Assembly (NCBI RefSeq): GCF_017304635.1
Contig: NZ_JAFKMA010000004.1
Span: 62,001-126,000 of the forward strand
From: Sphingomonas sp.
Lineage (GTDB): Bacteria; Pseudomonadota; Alphaproteobacteria; Sphingomonadales; Sphingomonadaceae
Direction of reading: 5' to 3'
Length of the DNA stretch: 64,000 bases
A program made the translations under genes and the position numbers. Numbering within the stretch: the first letter of the stretch is position 1; every line of letters starts with the position of its first letter. The notes beneath the pieces were generated by a model. That model saw nothing but the letters and a program-made list of their open reading frames with translations. It ran no database searches and had not been told where the DNA came from. This document shows positions 43,817-54,522 of this stretch, in pieces.

Positions 43817-44380
43817 ATGCGTAAATTGACTATCCTGCTGCCTGTCCTTGTCTCGGGTGCGTTCGTCGCGCCGCCGGCCGCCGCGCAAAGCTTTCGCCCG
43901 GCGGTCGCGACCACTGAGTTGCCGCCGCTCGAAAAGGTGTGGCATCTGCGGTCCGCGCTCAACGTCGCCGCGCTCGGCTGTCGCGACGGCGACGAAGCGG
44001 CGACGGTCGCCGCCTATAACGACATGCTCCACCGCGACGACGCCGTGTTCGACACCGCCAACGCCGTCGTCGACGCGCGCTACAAGGTGCAGTTCGGCGC
44101 CAAGTGGGAAAGCGCGCGCGAACATGCGATGACGCAACTCTACAACTTCTTCGCGCAGCCGGCCGCGCAGGGGCAGTTCTGCGCGGTGGCGAAGGACGTG
44201 CTGGCGCGCATCGCGTCCGTTCCGCCGAGCGACCTGCCCGCCTTCGCCGAGGCGGCGTTGCCGCAGCTTGAACAGCCGTTCTGGCCGACGCCGTCCGACC
44301 AGATCGCCGCGAATCCCGTGCCGAGCGCGGTCGTCGCGGTGTCCGCCGCCGTGTCGATCGCACCAGGCGTCATTCACTGA
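43817..44380 (+). CDS. Exported alpha-helical protein of unknown function
   Basis: Not recognised. 187 aa with a signal peptide (MRKLTILLPVLVSGAFVAPPAAAQ by pattern, cleavage near residue 24). The mature part is mainly helical, with PPLEKVWHLRSALNVAALGCRDGDE and FGAKWESAREHAMTQLYNFFAQP, each quoted in part. Two cysteines (GCRDG and QFCAV) could pair in the periplasm. The C-terminal tail is Ala/Val-rich. It is divergent from padR, across 194 bp that include the PadR-type operator, so it may be co-regulated. A hairpin follows the stop codon. Confidence 0.72.
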   Translation: MRKLTILLPVLVSGAFVAPPAAAQSFRPAVATTELPPLEKVWHLRSALNVAALGCRDGDEAATVAAYNDMLHRDDAVFDTANAVVDARYKVQFGAKWESAREHAMTQLYNFFAQPAAQGQFCAVAKDVLARIASVPPSDLPAFAEAALPQLEQPFWPTPSDQIAANPVPSAVVAVSAAVSIAPGVIH

Positions 44381-44392
44381 CGATTTAGGCTT

Positions 44393-44424
44393 CGTTGGAA
44401 TTGCGCCGATGCGCATTTCCAACG
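44393..44424 (+). terminator. Hairpin after the exported-protein gene
   Basis: CGTTGGAATTGCGC and GCGCATTTCCAACG pair over 14 positions with one mismatch around a CGAT loop, followed by GATTTT. It lies 13 bp after the stop codon at 44380, a standard position for an intrinsic terminator, and 58 bp before the chosen ptsP start. Confidence 0.6.
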
Positions 44425-44481
44425 GATTTTAAGATGGCGGTGGCCTCGCGCCGCCGCCGCCAACCTGCTAGCGAATCGCGG

Positions 44482-46758
44482 ATGGCCGTCACCGCCGCCG
44501 CGTCCGCTCGAGCGATCCTCGTCAACCTCCATGAGGTGATGGCGGCGCGGTCGAGCCCGCAGGCCAAGCTCGACGCCGTGGTGCGCATCATCGCCACTTC
44601 GCTCGATAGCGAAGTGTGCTCGATCTACCTGCTGCGCGAGGGGCTGCTCGAACTCTACGCGACGCAAGGGCTGGACCAGGCCGCGGTCCACGTCACCAAG
44701 CTGGCGATGGGCGAGGGGCTGGTCGGCACCATCGCCAAGAACGTCGAGACGCTGAACCTCGACGAGGCGGCCGCGCATCCCGACTTCGCCTATCGTCCGG
44801 AAACCGGTGAGGACGAGTTCCACAGCTTCGCCGGCGTGCCGATCATCCGCCGCGAACAGGCGATCGGCGTGCTCGCGGTCCAGCACCAGGACCCGCGCAA
44901 GTACGAGGATGTCGAGATCGAGGCGTTGCAGACCGTCGCCATGGTGCTGTCGGAATTGATCGCGCATGCCGGCCTGGTCGACCAGCGCGGCGACCCGACC
45001 GCGCGCCCGCAATCGACCGCCACCGTCCGGCTCGACGGGCAGAAGCTGGTCGAGGGGATGGGGATCGGCCACGCCGTCTATCACCAACCGCGCATCACGA
45101 TCGAACACACCGTCGCCGAGGATACCGAGGCCGAGCGGCACCGCGTCTATGCCGCGTTCGACAAGATGCGCGAGCAGATCGACCGGATAGCGGCGCAGGC
45201 CGAGTTCGGCGTCGGCGGCGAACATGAAGAGGTCATCGCGACCTACAAGATGTTCGCCTATGACGAAGGCTGGAGCCGGCGGATCAACGAGGCGATCGAC
45301 TCCGGCCTGACCGCCGAGGCCGCGATCGAGCGCGTTCAGCAGCGCACGCGGATGCGGATGCGCCAGATCGGCGATCCGCTGTTGCAGGATCGCATGCACG
45401 ACCTGGAGGACCTGTCCAACCGCTTGCTGCGGATCGTGTCGGGCCAGATGGGCACGGCGGCGCAGATGGGACTGCGGCAGGACACGATCCTGATCGCGCG
45501 CAACCTGGGGCCGGCCGAACTGCTCGAATATGACCGCCGCCGGCTGAAGGGCGTGATCCTGGAGGAGGGGTCGCTGACCGCGCACGTCACGATCGTCGCG
45601 CGGGCGATGGGCGTGCCGGTGCTGGGCCGCGTGCGCGGGGTGCGCCAGCATATCGGCGACGGCGACCTGCTGCTGCTCGACGTGACCGATGCCGGGACGG
45701 TGCTGGTCCGCCCGTCGTCGGCGATGGAGGAGGCGTTCGACGCGAAGCTGGTGCTGCGCCAGAAGCGCCGTGCGGCTTATGCCGCTTTGCGTGCCGAGCC
45801 GCCGACCACGAAGGACGGCACGCGGCTGACGCTGATGGTCAATGCCGGCCTGCGCGACGACGTCGCCGCGATCGACGTGACGGGGGCCGACGGCATCGGC
45901 CTGTTCCGCACCGAATTCCAGTTCCTCGTCTCGGCGACGCTGCCGCAGCGCGAGCGCCAGTTGCGGCTCTATCGCGACGTGCTCGACGCGGCGGGGGACA
46001 AGCCGGTCACGTTCCGCACGGTCGATATCGGCGGCGACAAGGCGCTGCCGTACCTGAACGCACATGACGAGGACGAGGAGAATCCGGCGATGGGCTGGCG
46101 CGCGCTGCGGCTCGCGCTCGAACGCGACGGATTGATGAAGGCGCAGGCGCGCGCGCTGATCGAGGCCGCCGGCGGGCGCACGCTGAACGTCATGTTCCCG
46201 ATGGTCAGCGAGGCGTGGGAGTTCGCCGAGGCCAAGGCGCTGTTCGAGGCGCAGCGCGACTGGCTCGGCGCGCGCGGCAAGCGGCTGCCGACCGACATCC
46301 GCTACGGTGCGATGCTCGAAGTACCGGCGCTGGCCGAACAGCTTGACCTGCTGCTGCCCGACATCCAGTTCTTGTCAGTCGGGACCAACGACCTGACCCA
46401 GTTCCTGTTCGCCGCCGATCGCGCCAATCCCAAGCTCGCCGAGCGCTACGACTGGCTGAGCCCGTCGATCCTGCGCTTCCTGGCGAAGGTGGTGGCGCCG
46501 TGCCGCGCGGCGAACGTCGACCTGACCGTGTGCGGCGAGATGGGCGGGCGGCCGCTGGAGGCGATGACGCTGGTCGCGCTCGGCATCCACCGGCTGTCGA
46601 TCACCCCGGCGGCGGTCGGCCCGATCAAGGCGATGATCCGCAGCCTCGACCAGGGTGCGGCGACCTCGTTCGTCACCGGGCTGCTGGCGCACCCGCCCCG
46701 CGACATGCGCGGTGCGCTGACCGAATGGGCGACGACGAACGGCGTCGAATTGGCGTGA
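44482..46758 (+). CDS. ptsP: Phosphoenolpyruvate-protein phosphotransferase PtsP (EI-Ntr)
   Basis: First enzyme of the nitrogen-type PTS relay, 758 aa. It passes phosphate from PEP to NPr. An N-terminal GAF domain (about 20-155; FAGVPIIRREQAIGVLAVQH) precedes the PTS enzyme I N-terminal region. The phosphorylated histidine is in EEGSLTAHVTIVARAMGVP, and the PEP-binding TIM barrel has GIGLFRTEFQFL, GTNDLTQFLFAADR and the catalytic cysteine in VCGEMGG. The ATG at 44482 is favoured because an in-frame ATG at 44434 lies almost on top of the hairpin and adds an Arg-rich leader. It acts in cytosolic regulation rather than sugar uptake. Confidence 0.95.
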   Translation: MAVTAAASARAILVNLHEVMAARSSPQAKLDAVVRIIATSLDSEVCSIYLLREGLLELYATQGLDQAAVHVTKLAMGEGLVGTIAKNVETLNLDEAAAHPDFAYRPETGEDEFHSFAGVPIIRREQAIGVLAVQHQDPRKYEDVEIEALQTVAMVLSELIAHAGLVDQRGDPTARPQSTATVRLDGQKLVEGMGIGHAVYHQPRITIEHTVAEDTEAERHRVYAAFDKMREQIDRIAAQAEFGVGGEHEEVIATYKMFAYDEGWSRRINEAIDSGLTAEAAIERVQQRTRMRMRQIGDPLLQDRMHDLEDLSNRLLRIVSGQMGTAAQMGLRQDTILIARNLGPAELLEYDRRRLKGVILEEGSLTAHVTIVARAMGVPVLGRVRGVRQHIGDGDLLLLDVTDAGTVLVRPSSAMEEAFDAKLVLRQKRRAAYAALRAEPPTTKDGTRLTLMVNAGLRDDVAAIDVTGADGIGLFRTEFQFLVSATLPQRERQLRLYRDVLDAAGDKPVTFRTVDIGGDKALPYLNAHDEDEENPAMGWRALRLALERDGLMKAQARALIEAAGGRTLNVMFPMVSEAWEFAEAKALFEAQRDWLGARGKRLPTDIRYGAMLEVPALAEQLDLLLPDIQFLSVGTNDLTQFLFAADRANPKLAERYDWLSPSILRFLAKVVAPCRAANVDLTVCGEMGGRPLEAMTLVALGIHRLSITPAAVGPIKAMIRSLDQGAATSFVTGLLAHPPRDMRGALTEWATTNGVELA

Positions 46759-46841
46759 ATCGGCGATGCGATGACCAACCGCACGTTGACCTTGGCCAAG
46801 CGATCGGAGAAGGCCTGTATTAGAGGTCGCCGGAGAGCGAA

Positions 46842-47753
46842 ATGAACGACGAATCGGCACCCGAGCAGGGCGCATTGTTCACCAAGAGCGTCGGCGAGCA
46901 ATTGCGCGAGGCGCGCGAGGCCCAGAAGTTGACGTTGGCCGACGTCGCCGATCGCACGCGCGTGCCGATCCGGCATCTCGAGGCGATCGAGGACGGCCGC
47001 TACGACGCGATCCCCTCGCCCACCTACGCGATCGGGTTCGCGCGGTCGTATGCGCGCGCGGTGGGCCTGGACGACAAGGCGATCGCGAACGCGGTGCGGC
47101 AGAGCCCGAACCTGCCGCTCGCCAACACCACCGACTATAGCGTCTACGAGCCGACCGATCCCAAGCGGCTGCCGTCGCGCGGGCTTGCCACGGTGGCGGC
47201 GATCATCGCGCTGGTCGTCGTGGTCGGCGTGGTCGTCTATTACGGCACCGGGCTGATCCGCGGATCGGGCAGCACGCCCGCCGATGCGCCGACCGCATCG
47301 ACGACGATCGCGACCGAGCCCAGCCCGACGCCGGCGCCGACCCCCGTCGGTGGCGGCCAGGTCTCGCTGGTGGCGACCGATACGGTGTGGCTGCGCGTCT
47401 ACGACGCCAACGGCAAGACGCTGCTGATGAAGGAATTGAAGGCGGGCGAGCGCTACGACGTGCCGGCCGATGCCGACCATCCGATGATTAACACGGCCAA
47501 GCCCGAGAAGCTGCAGATTACCGTCAACGGCTCGGCGGTGCCCCCGCTCGGCGACGGCAAGCGCGCGTTGAAGGACGTGCCGATCAGCGCGGCGGCCCTG
47601 CTTTCGCGCGGCACGGCGGCGGCAAGTCCGGCGCCCGTGCCCAGCGTCACGCCCCTGGCCCGTCGCACCGCCGCCCCGGTCGAGCGCACGACGCCGGACA
47701 TGGCGACCGCGCCGGCCGACATTCCCGCCCCGGCGCCCTCGGCGACACCCTAG
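46842..47753 (+). CDS. RodZ-like protein: HTH domain, membrane helix, periplasmic DUF4115-type domain
   Basis: 303 aa. A cytoplasmic helix-turn-helix of the Xre/RodZ type is at about residues 17-80 (GEQLREAREAQKLTLADVADRTRVPIRHLEAIEDGRY, in parts). One membrane helix is at about 113-135, followed by a Thr/Pro-rich linker and a periplasmic domain (about 165-240) with VSLVATDTVWLRVYDANGK. The tail is again Pro/Ala/Thr-rich. This is the RodZ domain order, so a part in cell-shape control through MreB is likely. It lies 83 bp after ptsP and just before the TPR protein gene. Confidence 0.85.
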   Translation: MNDESAPEQGALFTKSVGEQLREAREAQKLTLADVADRTRVPIRHLEAIEDGRYDAIPSPTYAIGFARSYARAVGLDDKAIANAVRQSPNLPLANTTDYSVYEPTDPKRLPSRGLATVAAIIALVVVVGVVVYYGTGLIRGSGSTPADAPTASTTIATEPSPTPAPTPVGGGQVSLVATDTVWLRVYDANGKTLLMKELKAGERYDVPADADHPMINTAKPEKLQITVNGSAVPPLGDGKRALKDVPISAAALLSRGTAAASPAPVPSVTPLARRTAAPVERTTPDMATAPADIPAPAPSATP

Positions 47754-47809
47754 CGCCGCGATTCGATCCGGGGTAGATCGCGCAGCGAATGGACGGTCGG
47801 GGATCGGGT

Positions 47810-48769
47810 ATGCGTAGGTTGGGACTGGCTCTTGTCGCGGGGGTGCTGCTGGCGGGTGCGCCGGCCGCCGCGCAGAATACCGGCTATCCGCTCGACGCGC
47901 GCGTGACGCAGCTCGAAAAGCGGATGAACACGGTCGAGCGCGTGCTGACGCGGCAGAATGGCGGGCCGCTGGTCCAGCCCGAGATCGGGCCGGCCGATCC
48001 GACGACCGCCGTCGCTGGCACGCCGGCGACCGCGCCGCTCGCCGATCTGGACGCGCGCGTCGCGGTGATCGAGCGCGCGACGCAGGGGCTGACCAACCGG
48101 GTCGAGACCGCCGAGCATCGTCTGGGCCAGCTCGAAGCCGATTTCGCCGCCTATCGCCGTGCGACCGATGCCCGGCTGGCGCAACTCGAAGCGCGTCCCG
48201 CCGCGACGACGCCGACGACCGCCGCTCCGCTCGCGCCCGGCGAGGCCGATGGCGACACGCCGCCCAGCGCGACCCCGCCGCGCACCGCGACGCCGACCAA
48301 GACCAGGCCGGCCGCCGATCCCGAGCGGGCCGACCGCGTCGCCGCCGTGGCGAAGCCGACCGGCGCGGACGCCGCCGACAAGGGGCTGTACGCCTACAAT
48401 TACGGTTATCGCCTGTGGAAGGCCGGGCTGTATCCCGAGGCGGAGGCGCAGCTCGACAAGTTCGACACGCGCTTCCCCAAGCATCGCCTGGTCAGCCGCG
48501 CGCGCAACGTGCTCGGCCTCGTCCTGCTCGACGACAATCGCCCCAAGGATGCGGCGCAGGAATTCTACGACAATTATTCCAAGCTGCCCGACGGCGATCG
48601 CGCGTCGGAAAGCCTGCTCAACCTCGCCAGGGCGCTGACCGTGATGAAGCGGCCGGCCGCCGACATCTGCCAGGTCTACAAGGAAGTCGGCGAGGTCTAT
48701 GGCGACAAGCTGACTCCGGCGCAGAAGGCCGACGTGACGCGGGGCCGTGCCACCTACAAATGCAAGTGA
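47810..48769 (+). CDS. CpoB/YbgF-like periplasmic TPR protein
   Basis: 319 aa with a signal peptide (cleaved near AAAQ, residue 22). A coiled-coil region (about 30-130; VTQLEKRMNTVERVL and RVETAEHRLGQLEADFAAYR) and a Pro/Thr linker come before C-terminal TPRs (about 190-319). The repeats have YNYGYRLWKAGLYPEAEAQLDKF and AQEFYDNYSKLPDGDRASE. CpoB proteins link outer-membrane constriction with peptidoglycan synthesis and usually sit beside tol-pal. Here no tol genes are near, and tilS overlaps the 3' end by 23 bp. An ATG seven codons upstream is an alternative start. Confidence 0.86.
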   Translation: MRRLGLALVAGVLLAGAPAAAQNTGYPLDARVTQLEKRMNTVERVLTRQNGGPLVQPEIGPADPTTAVAGTPATAPLADLDARVAVIERATQGLTNRVETAEHRLGQLEADFAAYRRATDARLAQLEARPAATTPTTAAPLAPGEADGDTPPSATPPRTATPTKTRPAADPERADRVAAVAKPTGADAADKGLYAYNYGYRLWKAGLYPEAEAQLDKFDTRFPKHRLVSRARNVLGLVLLDDNRPKDAAQEFYDNYSKLPDGDRASESLLNLARALTVMKRPAADICQVYKEVGEVYGDKLTPAQKADVTRGRATYKCK

Positions 48770-49733
48770 GCTGAACCGCGACGCGACTGCGCGGTTCGCG
48801 CGCGACGTCGCCGCGCTGGCCGCGCCCGATGCGCGCGTGCTGGTCGCGGTGTCGGGCGGCCCCGACAGCGTCGCGCTGCTGCTGCTCGCCCACGCCGTGT
48901 TCGGCGAACGGTGCGTGGCGGCGACGGTCGATCACGGACTGCGCGACGAATCGGGTAAGGAGGCGCGCTGGGTCGCCCGGCTCTGCGCGACCCGCGGCAT
49001 CCCCCACGCGATCCTGACCGGCCCGCTGCCCGACCGCGCCGGGCGCACCGCCAACCTGTCCGCCCGCGCGCGGCTGTTCCGCTACGCCCTGCTCGCCGCC
49101 GAGGCCGACCGCGTCGGCGCCGACCGAATCGCGACCGCGCACCATGCCGACGATCAGGTCGAGACGCTGGTAATGCGGCTCAATCGCGGTGCCGGGATCG
49201 CCGGGCTGGCGGGGGTGCGCGGTTCGAGCGGGCGTGTGATCCGGCCGCTGCTCGGCTGGCGCAAGGCGGAACTGGCGGCGGTGGTCGCGGAGGCCGGCAT
49301 CGTACCCGTCGACGACCCGAGCAACGTCAGCGACCGCTTCGACCGCGCGCGGTTGCGCAAGGCGCTGGCCGGCACCGGCTGGCTCGACGTCGACCGTTGG
49401 GCGATGAGCGCCGCCGCGCTGGCCGATGCCGAGGAAGCGATCGGCTGGACGGTCGATCGCCTGGCCGGCGACCGCTGCGCGTTCGACGAATCGTCCGCCA
49501 CGCTTCGCCCCGACGACCTGCCGTTCGAACTCAGGCGGCGGCTGGTCGAGCGCTGCGTCCGCCACCTCGCCCCCGATGCCGAGCCGCGCGGCGGCGCCGT
49601 CGCGCGCGCGGTACAGTCGCTCGATGCCGGCCGCGACGTGACGATCGCCGGGATTTCAGCTAAGGTTCAGGCTGGGGATTCGACAGCGATGCTATGGCGC
49701 TTTTCGCTCGCACCGCCGCGGCGGACGGCATGA
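48747..49733 (+). CDS. tilS: tRNA(Ile)-lysidine synthetase
   Basis: ATP-dependent enzyme that modifies cytidine 34 of the minor isoleucine tRNA, 328 aa. The PP-loop motif [16 protein letters not shown] is near residue 32, followed by [25 protein letters not shown] and the block [17 protein letters not shown]. The long C-terminal domain of E. coli TilS is lacking, as usual in this group. It starts at a GTG inside the end of the TPR gene; no better start was seen. It is followed by ftsH, the conserved tilS-ftsH order. Confidence 0.93.
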   Translation: MPPTNASELNRDATARFARDVAALAAPDARVLVAVSGGPDSVALLLLAHAVFGERCVAATVDHGLRDESGKEARWVARLCATRGIPHAILTGPLPDRAGRTANLSARARLFRYALLAAEADRVGADRIATAHHADDQVETLVMRLNRGAGIAGLAGVRGSSGRVIRPLLGWRKAELAAVVAEAGIVPVDDPSNVSDRFDRARLRKALAGTGWLDVDRWAMSAAALADAEEAIGWTVDRLAGDRCAFDESSATLRPDDLPFELRRRLVERCVRHLAPDAEPRGGAVARAVQSLDAGRDVTIAGISAKVQAGDSTAMLWRFSLAPPRRTA

Positions 49734-49803
49734 TCGCGCCGTTGCATTGCCATTAAGGGTTGGTCGCTTATCTAAAGCGGCGAGAAGTACGCGAAGGTAC
49801 GTG

Positions 49804-51765
<1,962 letters not shown>

Positions 51766-51796
51766 CCGGTTCGGCCAAACGGTCGTTCGAACACCG

Positions 51797-51827
51797 AAAG
51801 GCCCTCGCCTCGCGGCGGGGGCCTTTT
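51797..51827. terminator. Intrinsic terminator between ftsH and the convergent DUF3667-type gene
   Basis: AAAGGCCCTCGCC and GGCGGGGGCCTTT form a 13-bp stem with one mismatch and a TCGC loop, followed by a short T run (TTTTGC) on the plus strand. It lies 31 bp after the ftsH stop codon and just before the stop of the convergent gene, so it can serve both. Confidence 0.85.
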
Positions 51828-51828
51828 G

Positions 51829-52917
51829 CTATTCCATCAATCCCATGCCGAGTAGCAGCGCGGCGAAGAGGGTCAGCGTGATCGCGCTGAACACCAGCAG
51901 CGCGACCGTCCGCCACAGCGCCGACCACCAGCGCAACCCGTACGCACCGCGCAGTTGCGCGAACAGGTGGACCGGCGGCGCGAACGCGATCGCGAGGCCG
52001 TAGAGCCAGCCCGGCACCCCGATCCGCATCCCGAGGGTCACCGCCGTCACCAGCAGCATCATGAACGCCAGCGAATAGGTCACGAAGATCGCGTGATCGT
52101 ACATCGTGAACCGCCGCCGCCACAGGAACAGCAGCGCCACGAACGGCACCGAGAGCGGGATCAGCGCCCAGCTATATTTGTACGCCGACGCCTGCAGCTT
52201 GTAGAGCGCAAGGTCGGGATTGCGGTTCGCCTTCCTGATGCCCTCGTCGAGCGCCGGCCAGCCGGTGTCGATCGCGTCGACCGCCGCGTCGCGCTTCGTC
52301 TCGGCCGCCGGGCCGCCCGCCAGGGCCGCGACCTCGGTGCGTGCCGCGCGCAGGCCGGTCAGCGTCACCTTGTAGCCGGTGATGTCGTCGCGCGTATCGG
52401 CGTCGCCCTTGCCGCTGGCCAGCCGTGCCTGCGCCCGCGCGAGCTTCGCCTGCGTCGCCCCGATCTCGCCATCGATCCGCGCTAGCTTCTCCGCCTTGGT
52501 CGCGGGACCGCGATCCAGGTCGAACTCGCTCCCGCCCAGCGAATGCAACGCCGCGAACATCAGGAAAACGACGAACAGGAACAACGCGAGCGGCGACACG
52601 AACCGCGCCCGCTCACCGTCGACATAGCGGCGCGTCAGGCTGCCCGGATGCGCGACCAGCATCGGCACCGTCCGCCAGATCTTGCCTTCGAAATGGAAGA
52701 CGCCATGGAGCAGATCGTGGCCGATCGAGCCCAACGTCTTGTGGACATGCCCGTTCTGGCCGCAGGCATGGCAGAACTCGCCGATCAGCGCGGTCCCGCA
52801 ATTGAGGCAGATGCCGTGCGCGTCCCCATGCCCGTCCTCGCCCGCGCGCGGTTCGACCGCTCGACCCAGCAACGCGCCGGTCGCGATGTCGCCGGCCGCT
52901 TCCATTCCCCCGCTCAT
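51829..52917 (-). CDS. DUF3667-type membrane protein with N-terminal zinc ribbon
   Basis: 362 aa. A zinc ribbon near the N terminus (CLNCGTALIGEFCHACGQ) is followed by GSIGHDLLHGVFHFEGKIWRT and TLRRYVDGERARF-like text (SLTRRYVDGERARFVSPLAL), the hallmark of the DUF3667 family. A membrane helix (about 110-130) leads to a long helical segment (about 140-235; KLARIDGEIGATQAKLARAQ), probably coiled coil. Four more helices follow. No function is known for the family. The ATG at 52917 and one four codons later are both possible. It is convergent with ftsH and divergent from proA. Confidence 0.82.
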   Translation of the reverse strand: MSGGMEAAGDIATGALLGRAVEPRAGEDGHGDAHGICLNCGTALIGEFCHACGQNGHVHKTLGSIGHDLLHGVFHFEGKIWRTVPMLVAHPGSLTRRYVDGERARFVSPLALFLFVVFLMFAALHSLGGSEFDLDRGPATKAEKLARIDGEIGATQAKLARAQARLASGKGDADTRDDITGYKVTLTGLRAARTEVAALAGGPAAETKRDAAVDAIDTGWPALDEGIRKANRNPDLALYKLQASAYKYSWALIPLSVPFVALLFLWRRRFTMYDHAIFVTYSLAFMMLLVTAVTLGMRIGVPGWLYGLAIAFAPPVHLFAQLRGAYGLRWWSALWRTVALLVFSAITLTLFAALLLGMGLME

Positions 52918-52964
52918 GGGCCATGCGATAGCATCGCGGCACGCGGCATGATACCGGGTGCGCG

Positions 52965-54239
52965 ATGGACATGATCGTCGATGTCGAGCTCGATGCCGCC
53001 GCCCTGGTCGCAGCGCTCGTGACGCGGGCGCGCGGCGCGGCGCGGCGGCTGGCGGCGGTGTCGACGGCCGACAAGGCGCGGGGCCTCGCGGCAATGGCGC
53101 AGGCGATCCGCGACGCGGCGCCCGATATCCTGGCCGCCAACGCGATCGACATGGCGAATGCGCGCGCCGCCGGGCTGTCGCCGGCGATGCTCGACCGGCT
53201 CGAACTGACGCCGGCGCGGATCGCTGCCACCGCCGATGGCGTCGCAGCGATCGCGGCGCTGCCCGATCCGGTCGGCCAGATCATCGACACCGCGACCCGG
53301 CCCAACGGGCTCGAATTGTCGCGCGTCCGCGTGCCGATCGGGGTGATCGGCATCATCTACGAAAGCCGCCCCAACGTCACCGCCGACGCCGCCGCCTTGT
53401 GCGTCGGCGCCGGCAACGCCGTCATCCTGCGCGGCGGCAGCGAGGCGATCGCCAGCAACCGCGCGATCCACGCCGCGCTGGAGGCGGGACTGGAGGCGGC
53501 CGGCTTGCCCGCCGATGCGGTGCTGCTGGTCGGCGTGACCGATCGCGCAGCGGTCGGCGCGATGCTGGGTAGTGCGGGCGGGATCGACATGATCGTCCCG
53601 CGCGGCGGCAAGAGCCTGGTCGCCCGCGTCCAGGCCGAAGCGCGGGTGCCGGTGCTCGCGCACCTCGACGGCAACAACCATGTCTATGTCCACGCCTCGG
53701 CCGATCCGGCGATGGCGGAAGCGATCGCGGTCAATGCGAAGATGCGGCGGACCGGCGTGTGCGGCGCGATGGAGACGCTGCTGATCGACAAGCATTTCCC
53801 CGCCGCCGGCCAGTTGGTCCAAAAGCTCCAAGCGGCGGGCTGCGCGGTGCGCGGCGACGCATTGGTCGCGGGGCTCGTCCCCGGCGTGACGCTGGCCGAA
53901 CCGGACGATTGGGATACCGAATATCTCGACGCGGTGGTCAGCGTCGCGCTGGTCGACGGCCTCGACGCGGCGCTGTCGCACATCGCCCGCCACGGTTCGC
54001 ACCACACCGACGCCATCATCGCCGAGGATGCCGCCGCCGCCGAACGCTTCCTCGCCGATGTCGACAGCGCGATCGTCCTGTGGAATGCCTCCACCCAATT
54101 CGCCGACGGCGGCGAGTTCGGCCTGGGCGCCGAGATCGGCATCGCCACCGGCCGCCTTCACGCCCGCGGCCCGGTCGCGCTGGAGGGTCTGACGACGTAC
54201 AAATGGGTCGGACGGGGGAGCGGGCAGGTGCGACCTTGA
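52965..54239 (+). CDS. proA: Gamma-glutamyl phosphate reductase
   Basis: NADPH-dependent enzyme of proline synthesis, 424 aa, reducing glutamyl-5-phosphate to the semialdehyde. Family blocks are [41 protein letters not shown], and the catalytic cysteine in [12 protein letters not shown]. The C terminus [16 protein letters not shown] is normal. The usual next genes, nadD-rsfS-rlmH, follow, but a toxin-antitoxin pair has been inserted. The partner proB is not in the window. Confidence 0.97.
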   Translation: MDMIVDVELDAAALVAALVTRARGAARRLAAVSTADKARGLAAMAQAIRDAAPDILAANAIDMANARAAGLSPAMLDRLELTPARIAATADGVAAIAALPDPVGQIIDTATRPNGLELSRVRVPIGVIGIIYESRPNVTADAAALCVGAGNAVILRGGSEAIASNRAIHAALEAGLEAAGLPADAVLLVGVTDRAAVGAMLGSAGGIDMIVPRGGKSLVARVQAEARVPVLAHLDGNNHVYVHASADPAMAEAIAVNAKMRRTGVCGAMETLLIDKHFPAAGQLVQKLQAAGCAVRGDALVAGLVPGVTLAEPDDWDTEYLDAVVSVALVDGLDAALSHIARHGSHHTDAIIAEDAAAAERFLADVDSAIVLWNASTQFADGGEFGLGAEIGIATGRLHARGPVALEGLTTYKWVGRGSGQVRP

Positions 54240-54270
54240 CGCTCGTCATCGAATGTATACATTCGATGAC
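54236..54270 (+). promoter_or_regulatory. Promoter and 26-bp palindromic operator of the toxin-antitoxin pair
   Basis: GTCATCGAATGTA and TACATTCGATGAC join directly as a perfect 26-bp palindrome (54245-54270) that ends one base before the antitoxin ATG. TTGACG (54236-54241, over the proA stop codon) and TACATT (54258-54263) are spaced 16 bp and make a plausible -35/-10 pair. The palindrome covers the -10, as expected for autorepression by a ribbon-helix-helix antitoxin. Confidence 0.75.
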
Positions 54271-54522
54271 ATGAGCAAGACAGCCGTCATCACCGCGCGT
54301 CTGGACGAAGATACGTTGGCGCTCGTCGATCGTATCGCCGCGGCGCAAGGGCGCAGCCGGTCGTGGTTCGCCGCAGAGGCGATCCGCCGCGTCGCGGAGA
54401 CCGAAGCCGATTTCATGGCTTTTATCCAGGCCGGGATCGATTCGGCCGATCGCGGCGAGTTGACGCCGCACGACGAAGTCTTCGCCAACTTGCGTGAGCG
54501 CAGGCGCCGTCGCGCCGCATGA
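54271..54522 (+). CDS. ParD/CopG-type ribbon-helix-helix antitoxin
   Basis: 83 aa. The N-terminal beta strand and two helices, KTAVITARLDEDTLALVDRIA and GRSRSWFAAEAIRRVAE (in parts), form a ribbon-helix-helix DNA-binding fold. The remaining half (FMAFIQAGIDSADRGELTPHDEVFANL) is the typical toxin-binding tail with a ...GELTPHDEV... block seen in such antitoxins. It overlaps the toxin gene by ATGA. No Shine-Dalgarno precedes the ATG at 54271 because the palindrome touches it. An in-frame ATG six codons upstream lies inside the palindrome and is less likely. Confidence 0.88.
   Translation: MSKTAVITARLDEDTLALVDRIAAAQGRSRSWFAAEAIRRVAETEADFMAFIQAGIDSADRGELTPHDEVFANLRERRRRRAA

Noticed and set aside
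54205-54236. GGGGGAGCGGGCAGGTGCGACC at the end of proA as another copy of the 16.7-kb inverted-repeat arm
   Set aside because: The similarity is short, and the bases encode the normal ProA C terminus (GRGSGQVRP), so chance is the simpler explanation.
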